Below, piece by piece: positions 32,250 to 33,338 of a stretch of DNA of 33,338 nucleotides. Each line of letters starts with the position of its first letter. Positions within the stretch are counted from its first letter, which is position 1. Under the pieces are notes generated by a model that worked only from the letters and a program-made list of their open reading frames with translations, did not search any database and was not told the origin of the DNA. The translations under genes and the position numbers were made by a program. Origin of the DNA: Actinobacteria bacterium QS_8_72_14 (GTDB taxonomy: Bacteria; Actinomycetota; Nitriliruptoria; Euzebyales; Egibacteraceae); assembly GCA_003021615.1 (NCBI GenBank), contig PXPH01000022.1:1-33338 (forward strand). Reading direction: 5' to 3'.

Positions 32250-33281
32250 CTACTCACCGATGATGGCGCGGTACTTCTCCAGCAGCCCCTCCTGGCGGGC
32301 GAAGCCCTCGCTCCAGTCGGGGCTGACCGTGTCGCCGGTGGGGTGGGGCCAGTCCGCCTCGGGGTTGGCCGGCTGCCAGCCGGTCTCGGCGATGAGGTTC
32401 TGGGCCTCCACTGACAAGACGAACTCGGTGAACGCCTCGGCGGGCTCCACCGCGTCGGCGGTGGCCAGCACCCCGATGGGGCTGTAGACGGCCACCGCGC
32501 CCGGCTCGGGCCACACCATTTGCACCGGCGAGCCGGCCTCCTCGGCCTCGCGGGCCATGCGGTCCAGGGTCATGCCGGCCGAGAAGCGTCCCTCGGCCAC
32601 CCCCGAGACGACCTCGCCGGGGGCCTGGACCTGGGTCACGCCGCTGTCGGCCATGGTCTCGTAGAACTCGAAGCCGTAGCGGTCGTCCAGGGCGAAAAAG
32701 CCCAGCGCCCCGAACGCCGAGCCGGCAAAGCCCGGATCCGGCAGGGCCACGGGCTGCTGGAAGTCGTGCCCGGCCAGCTCATCCCAGCTGGTGGGCGTCG
32801 CCTCGAGGTCGTCGCGGGCGACGATCACCAGGTTCAGCAAGCGGGTGCCCCAGAACGTGTCGGTGCGAAACGCCTCGGGGATGGCTTCGGCGTTGGCCGG
32901 CGTCCACTCGCGCAACAGGCCCTGCTCGGCGAAGGGTTGCATCGACAGCGGGTCGGTCAGCCAGAAGACGTCGGCTTGGATCTCGCCCTCGCGGCGCTCG
33001 GCGTTCACGCGGGCGTTGAGCTCGCCGGTGGGTGCACGGAACACGTCCAGGGTCACATTCGGATTGGCCTGCTGGAACCGCTCGGTAACCGCGTCGACGG
33101 TGTCCTGGGTCACCGAGGTGTATAGGCGCAGTGTCGTCTCCTGCTCGGCCTCGCCGGTGGCGGTCTCGGCGGGCGTGGGCTCGCCGTCGGCGGCCTCGTC
33201 GGGGGCGCCGCAGGCCGCGGCTAGCACCACCAGGGCGATCGCGGGGGCCAGGCCGACGTGGCGAGGATGCACGCGGGTCAT
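32250..33281 (-). CDS. ABC transporter substrate-binding lipoprotein, probably for ferric iron
   Basis: The 343-residue protein has a short signal peptide (APAIALVVLAAAC) with a lipobox and Cys24, so it is an anchored extracellular lipoprotein. A Glu/Thr-rich linker follows, then the family-1 solute-binding fold (LRLYTSVTQDTVDAVTERFQ to the LLEKYRAIIGE end). The lobes include ADVFWLTDPLSM and AVYSPIGVLATADAVEPAEA. It matches the ferric-iron or 2-aminoethylphosphonate binding protein group; paired Tyr ligands could not be placed with certainty. The ATG at 33281 has AGGAG six bases upstream. Only 57 bases remain before the window ends, with no iron box in them. Confidence 0.88.
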   Translation of the reverse strand: MTRVHPRHVGLAPAIALVVLAAACGAPDEAADGEPTPAETATGEAEQETTLRLYTSVTQDTVDAVTERFQQANPNVTLDVFRAPTGELNARVNAERREGEIQADVFWLTDPLSMQPFAEQGLLREWTPANAEAIPEAFRTDTFWGTRLLNLVIVARDDLEATPTSWDELAGHDFQQPVALPDPGFAGSAFGALGFFALDDRYGFEFYETMADSGVTQVQAPGEVVSGVAEGRFSAGMTLDRMAREAEEAGSPVQMVWPEPGAVAVYSPIGVLATADAVEPAEAFTEFVLSVEAQNLIAETGWQPANPEADWPHPTGDTVSPDWSEGFARQEGLLEKYRAIIGE

Positions 33282-33338
33282 GGGTGGCTCCTGGATGGAA
33301 ATGGCGGGCGGGCTCGGCCCGCGGCCGCGGGCCACGCC

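Noticed and set aside
31032-32414. Open frame of 460 codons on the plus strand opposite the permease gene
   Set aside because: His/Arg/Gln-rich shadow of a transmembrane protein gene.

Overview
The window reads as a chromosomal segment of a very GC-rich actinobacterium. Codons end almost always in G or C, GTG starts are frequent, and the gene families (ilvBNC-serA, a DtxR/IdeR repressor, FHA and ParA proteins, branched-chain keto-acid dehydrogenase) fit Actinomycetota. A deep-branching class such as Nitriliruptoria is possible, but this is only inference. Nothing looks like a phage, integron or CRISPR. The only foreign-looking piece is an unidentified gene tail at the left edge.

Layout: 1-92 is a gene tail. 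93-583 is a leader region with a short peptide gene and an intrinsic-terminator hairpin, an attenuator of ilvB. 584-6540 is ilvB-ilvN-ilvC, serA and a second 2-hydroxyacid dehydrogenase. 6677-8788 (minus) is an MFS exporter and a CbiX-type chelatase. 9023-12604 is an E1alpha-E1beta-E2 2-oxoacid dehydrogenase operon. 12679-13221 (minus) is an ACT-domain protein. 13330-17494 is a leucine operon: a strong promoter, a Leu-rich leader peptide, leuA, a 65-residue unknown protein, leuC and leuD. 17566-20424 holds two frame-broken genes and an alpha/beta-hydrolase without its catalytic Ser and His. 20525-21712 has a Nudix hydrolase and an FHA-LuxR regulator. 22037-24811 is a four-gene operon joined by 4-base stop/start overlaps: ParA, a zinc-ribbon protein, an inositol-phosphatase-like enzyme and a MOSC-ATL fusion. 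24712-26724 (minus) is a DinG-type helicase and 26904-27683 a fumarylacetoacetate-hydrolase-family enzyme. 27765-33281 (minus) is an iron locus: a periplasmic-binding-protein ABC importer (three genes), a DtxR/IdeR repressor, a bacterioferritin-associated ferredoxin preceded by an iron box, and bacterioferritin.

The left half is mainly branched-chain amino acid metabolism. IlvBNC and LeuACD make Val, Ile and Leu, and the E1/E2 complex probably oxidises branched-chain 2-oxoacids. Both biosynthetic operons begin with a leader peptide, so charged-tRNA sensing probably controls both. leuB, ilvD and ilvE are not in the window.

The most striking pattern is damage. ilvC lacks about 24 residues of its Rossmann fold, E1alpha lacks about 26 residues, the DinG protein lacks its DEAH box, the ABC permease lacks its N-terminus, and two other genes are frameshifted. 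This is either real gene change or a systematic assembly problem, and read mapping would decide.
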